Below, piece after piece: positions 4,860 to 6,496 of a stretch of DNA of 6,496 nt (positions are counted from its first letter, which is position 1; each line of letters begins with the position of its first letter). Made by a program: the position numbers and the translations under genes. Under the pieces are notes generated by a model. It was not told where the DNA came from. It did no database searches and saw only the letters and a program-made list of their open reading frames with translations. The DNA lies in the NCBI GenBank assembly GCA_964345105.1, contig CAYFPZ010000097.1:1-6496 (forward strand). Reading direction: 5' to 3'. The DNA comes from DG-33 sp964345105 (GTDB taxonomy: Archaea > Hadarchaeota > Hadarchaeia > Hadarchaeales > Hadarchaeaceae).

Positions 4860-6164
4860 ATGAATTTCAACGAGATGGAGAAGGCTAAAAAGGAACAGTT
4901 GGGGAAAATAAGAGATTTCTCCCCACTGGAGTTCGCCCCTGAGAAATGGGAAAAGCTCAGGAAAATAGTATACAAACCGCAACCACTCAATCTCGATGTG
5001 GTTATAGATGACACCACCTTGAGGGAGGGGTTGCAGATGGCGGGAATCGTTAGTCCGCGCCCCGCCGATACCTGTCGCATAGCATGCATGCTCAGAGACA
5101 CAGGCGTGGAGAGACTTGAGGTGCTCACTTATACCAAGTCTGACCAAGAGGCGATAAAGCTCATGCAGGATGCGGGGCTCGGAAAAATTCTGGCTGCTTG
5201 GTGTAGGGCGAATAGGGCTGATATCGACCTAGCACTGAAATTTGACTTCAAGCAAGTTGGTGTTTCTCACCCGGTCTCATACATACACTTCGAGAAGTGG
5301 ACTGACAAATTGCTTCAAGAGTTCATTGAACGGGTGGTCGATACCGTAGCGTACGCAGTCGAACATGGACTTAAGGTATTCGTCCATGGCGAGGACAGCA
5401 CCCGAGCAGATTGGAAGTTCGAGAGGGCCTTCATAAATGCCGTGGCCGACGCTGGGGCGAGTGTTTATCGAATATGCGATACCATCGGATGCGGTCTATC
5501 CGATCCGTCTGCCTCACTGCCGAATGGAATCCCAGCCAAGATTCGGCAAATAAAGAAGGATACGAAAATCCCAAACGTGGAAATACATGCGCACGATGAC
5601 TTTGGCAACTCGGTCGAGAATACGATGGCTGCGATCAGGGCAGCGTCTGGTTTGTTTGACAAAGTGTACGCGAGCACCACTTTCCTCGGTATTGGGGATC
5701 GAGCTGGAAATGCTGAGACCGAGAAAATCATTCTGAACTGCTACATGCACCACGATATCAAGAAGTGGAACCTGCGGCCCTTGCGGGAGCTGGCAATTTT
5801 TCTCGCCTCGTCTCTCAAGTATCAACTGCCCCTGAACAAGGCAATAGTTGGCGATGCCGCATTCGCCCACGAGTCGGGGGTACACATCCATGGGCTGATG
5901 GCTCTGCCGCTAACCTACGAGCCATTTCCGCCGGAACTCGTCGGTCAGACGCGAACGATAGTGGTCGGGAAGAGATCGGGAAAACATGGCGTAAGACTCA
6001 AACTGGAGGAATTGACGGGCAAAAAAATTGAGAAAGACGATCCTAGGCTAGCAGAGCTTGTAGAACTTCTTAAAAATAAATTCATTACAGGAGAAAGAAG
6101 ATATCCGATAAGAAACGATGAATTCAAGCAGTACGCGCAGAAGGTCGGCTTTAAAATAGAATAG
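4860..6164 (+). CDS. Homocitrate/citrate/isopropylmalate synthase-family condensing enzyme
   Basis: The 434-aa protein belongs to the DRE-TIM metallolyase family, whose members condense acetyl-CoA with a 2-oxoacid. The barrel starts near residue 46 with DDTTLREG (Arg55, Glu56), has the metal-binding HAHDD (His243, His245), GIGDRAGN (277-284), then the subdomain motifs HESGVHIHG (337-345) and GKRSGKHG (370-377). REG rather than RDG is more typical of homocitrate synthases. The allosteric LeuA dimer domain of leucine-regulated isopropylmalate synthases is missing. A 45-residue charged N-terminal extension is present. The next gene, 9 bp on, is isocitrate dehydrogenase-like, so the product may be citrate (a Re-type citrate synthase) feeding 2-oxoglutarate, or homocitrate for a lysine or 2-oxoacid elongation route. 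Family assignment is firm; substrate is not. The promoter has tandem dyads over and beside its TATA box. Confidence 0.85.
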   Translation: MNFNEMEKAKKEQLGKIRDFSPLEFAPEKWEKLRKIVYKPQPLNLDVVIDDTTLREGLQMAGIVSPRPADTCRIACMLRDTGVERLEVLTYTKSDQEAIKLMQDAGLGKILAAWCRANRADIDLALKFDFKQVGVSHPVSYIHFEKWTDKLLQEFIERVVDTVAYAVEHGLKVFVHGEDSTRADWKFERAFINAVADAGASVYRICDTIGCGLSDPSASLPNGIPAKIRQIKKDTKIPNVEIHAHDDFGNSVENTMAAIRAASGLFDKVYASTTFLGIGDRAGNAETEKIILNCYMHHDIKKWNLRPLRELAIFLASSLKYQLPLNKAIVGDAAFAHESGVHIHGLMALPLTYEPFPPELVGQTRTIVVGKRSGKHGVRLKLEELTGKKIEKDDPRLAELVELLKNKFITGERRYPIRNDEFKQYAQKVGFKIE

Positions 6165-6173
6165 GGATATCAC

Positions 6174-6496
6174 ATGCATACAGTCACTTTAATCCCCGGT
6201 GACGGGGTAGGCCCAGAGGTAATTGACGCGGCGAAAAAGTGTATCAAGGCCACAGGTGCCCCAATCCAATGGGAAGAGATGGAAGCGGGTGCAGGGGTCA
6301 TAGAAAAGTATGGTACCCCTCTGCCTGAAGAAGTCCTCCAGTCTATCAGTAAGAATAAAGTTGCCCTGAAAGGACCGATAACCACACCCGTAGGTTCAGG
6401 ATTCCGCAGCGTCAATGTAGCTCTGAGGAAGGCGCTCGATTTGTACGCATGCCTGAGACCTTGTAAGTGGTATCCGGGGGTGCGCTCAAAGTATGC
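6174..6496 (+). CDS. icd: Isocitrate dehydrogenase-type beta-decarboxylating dehydrogenase (3' partial)
   Basis: The first 107 residues are present before the window ends. The family start LIPGDGVGPEV (6-16) is clear. PIQWEE (30-35) and KNKVALKGPITTP (60-72) resemble NAD-dependent isocitrate dehydrogenases, including the mitochondrial alpha subunit. Ser79, Asn81, Arg85 and Arg95 have exactly the spacing of the isocitrate-binding Ser113, Asn115, Arg119 and Arg129 of E. coli Icd. Isopropylmalate and homoisocitrate dehydrogenases lack the Ser-x-Asn part, so isocitrate is the best substrate call. Isocitrate would be oxidised and decarboxylated to 2-oxoglutarate. NAD or NADP use cannot be judged because the cofactor-specificity region lies beyond the edge. 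The ATG at 6174 is 9 bp after the condensing-enzyme stop, which indicates co-transcription; the GGGAT at 6164-6168 is only a weak Shine-Dalgarno candidate. Confidence 0.82.
   Translation, partial: MHTVTLIPGDGVGPEVIDAAKKCIKATGAPIQWEEMEAGAGVIEKYGTPLPEEVLQSISKNKVALKGPITTPVGSGFRSVNVALRKALDLYACLRPCKWYPGVRSKY

Noticed and set aside
4854..5147. Minus-strand open frames inside the condensing-enzyme gene, and another at 5514-5891
   Set aside because: They lie wholly or almost wholly within a well-supported coding gene, have no recognisable domain, and are explained as frame shadows.
4860..6164. Calling the condensing enzyme leucine-pathway LeuA
   Set aside because: The C-terminal LeuA regulatory domain is missing, the motif is REG rather than RDG, and the partner gene has isocitrate rather than isopropylmalate dehydrogenase residues.
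6174..6496. Homoisocitrate or 3-isopropylmalate dehydrogenase
   Set aside because: The Ser-x-Asn-x3-Arg-x9-Arg pattern (79-95) is that of isocitrate dehydrogenases; the other two groups lack the Ser/Asn part. The missing C-terminal portion leaves some doubt.

Overview
The window looks archaeal. The evidence is an archaeal-type RNA 3'-phosphate cyclase, a two-membrane-span protein ending in a winged-helix DNA-binding domain, GGTG(A) ribosome-binding sites with 6-nt spacing, and AT-rich BRE/TATA-like elements about 25 bp upstream of expected transcription starts in place of bacterial -35/-10 boxes. Base composition is moderate and the lineage cannot be fixed from this sequence. All seven visible stop codons are TAA or TAG.

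Layout, left to right. (1) Bases 1-60 are the last 19 codons of an unrecognised plus-strand gene. (2) A minus-strand pair follows. A 626-aa membrane-anchored beta-propeller protein (2440 to 560) is transcribed first, then a small exported BsuPI-domain protein (558 to 64) that starts 1 nt after the propeller stop. (3) Divergent from this pair, across a 106-bp AT-rich gap with repeats and a 22-bp imperfect palindrome, lies a plus-strand gene (2547-3296) for a membrane-bound winged-helix regulator. (4) A short minus-strand O6-alkylguanine-DNA alkyltransferase (3664-3353) and a plus-strand rtcA (3716-4783) diverge from a 51-bp gap with one near-symmetric TATA-like element. (5) A plus-strand cluster begins at 4860. 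It holds a homocitrate/citrate/isopropylmalate synthase-family condensing enzyme and, 9 bp later, an isocitrate dehydrogenase-type gene cut off by the window end. Its promoter carries two near-identical 16-bp dyads 21 bp apart, the second covering the TATA box.

How the genes may work together. Blocks 2 and 3 could form one surface module: a regulator with an outward-facing domain and a cytoplasmic DNA-binding domain facing an operon for two exported proteins. This is inference. Block 5 looks like a route from an acetyl-CoA condensation to 2-oxoglutarate. The dehydrogenase has the Ser/Asn/Arg/Arg pattern for isocitrate, which makes a citrate-forming role for the condensing enzyme worth testing against homocitrate formation. 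Block 4 pairs two nucleic-acid enzymes with no visible functional tie. No tRNA, rRNA, CRISPR array, mobile element or intergenic stretch over 300 bp is seen.
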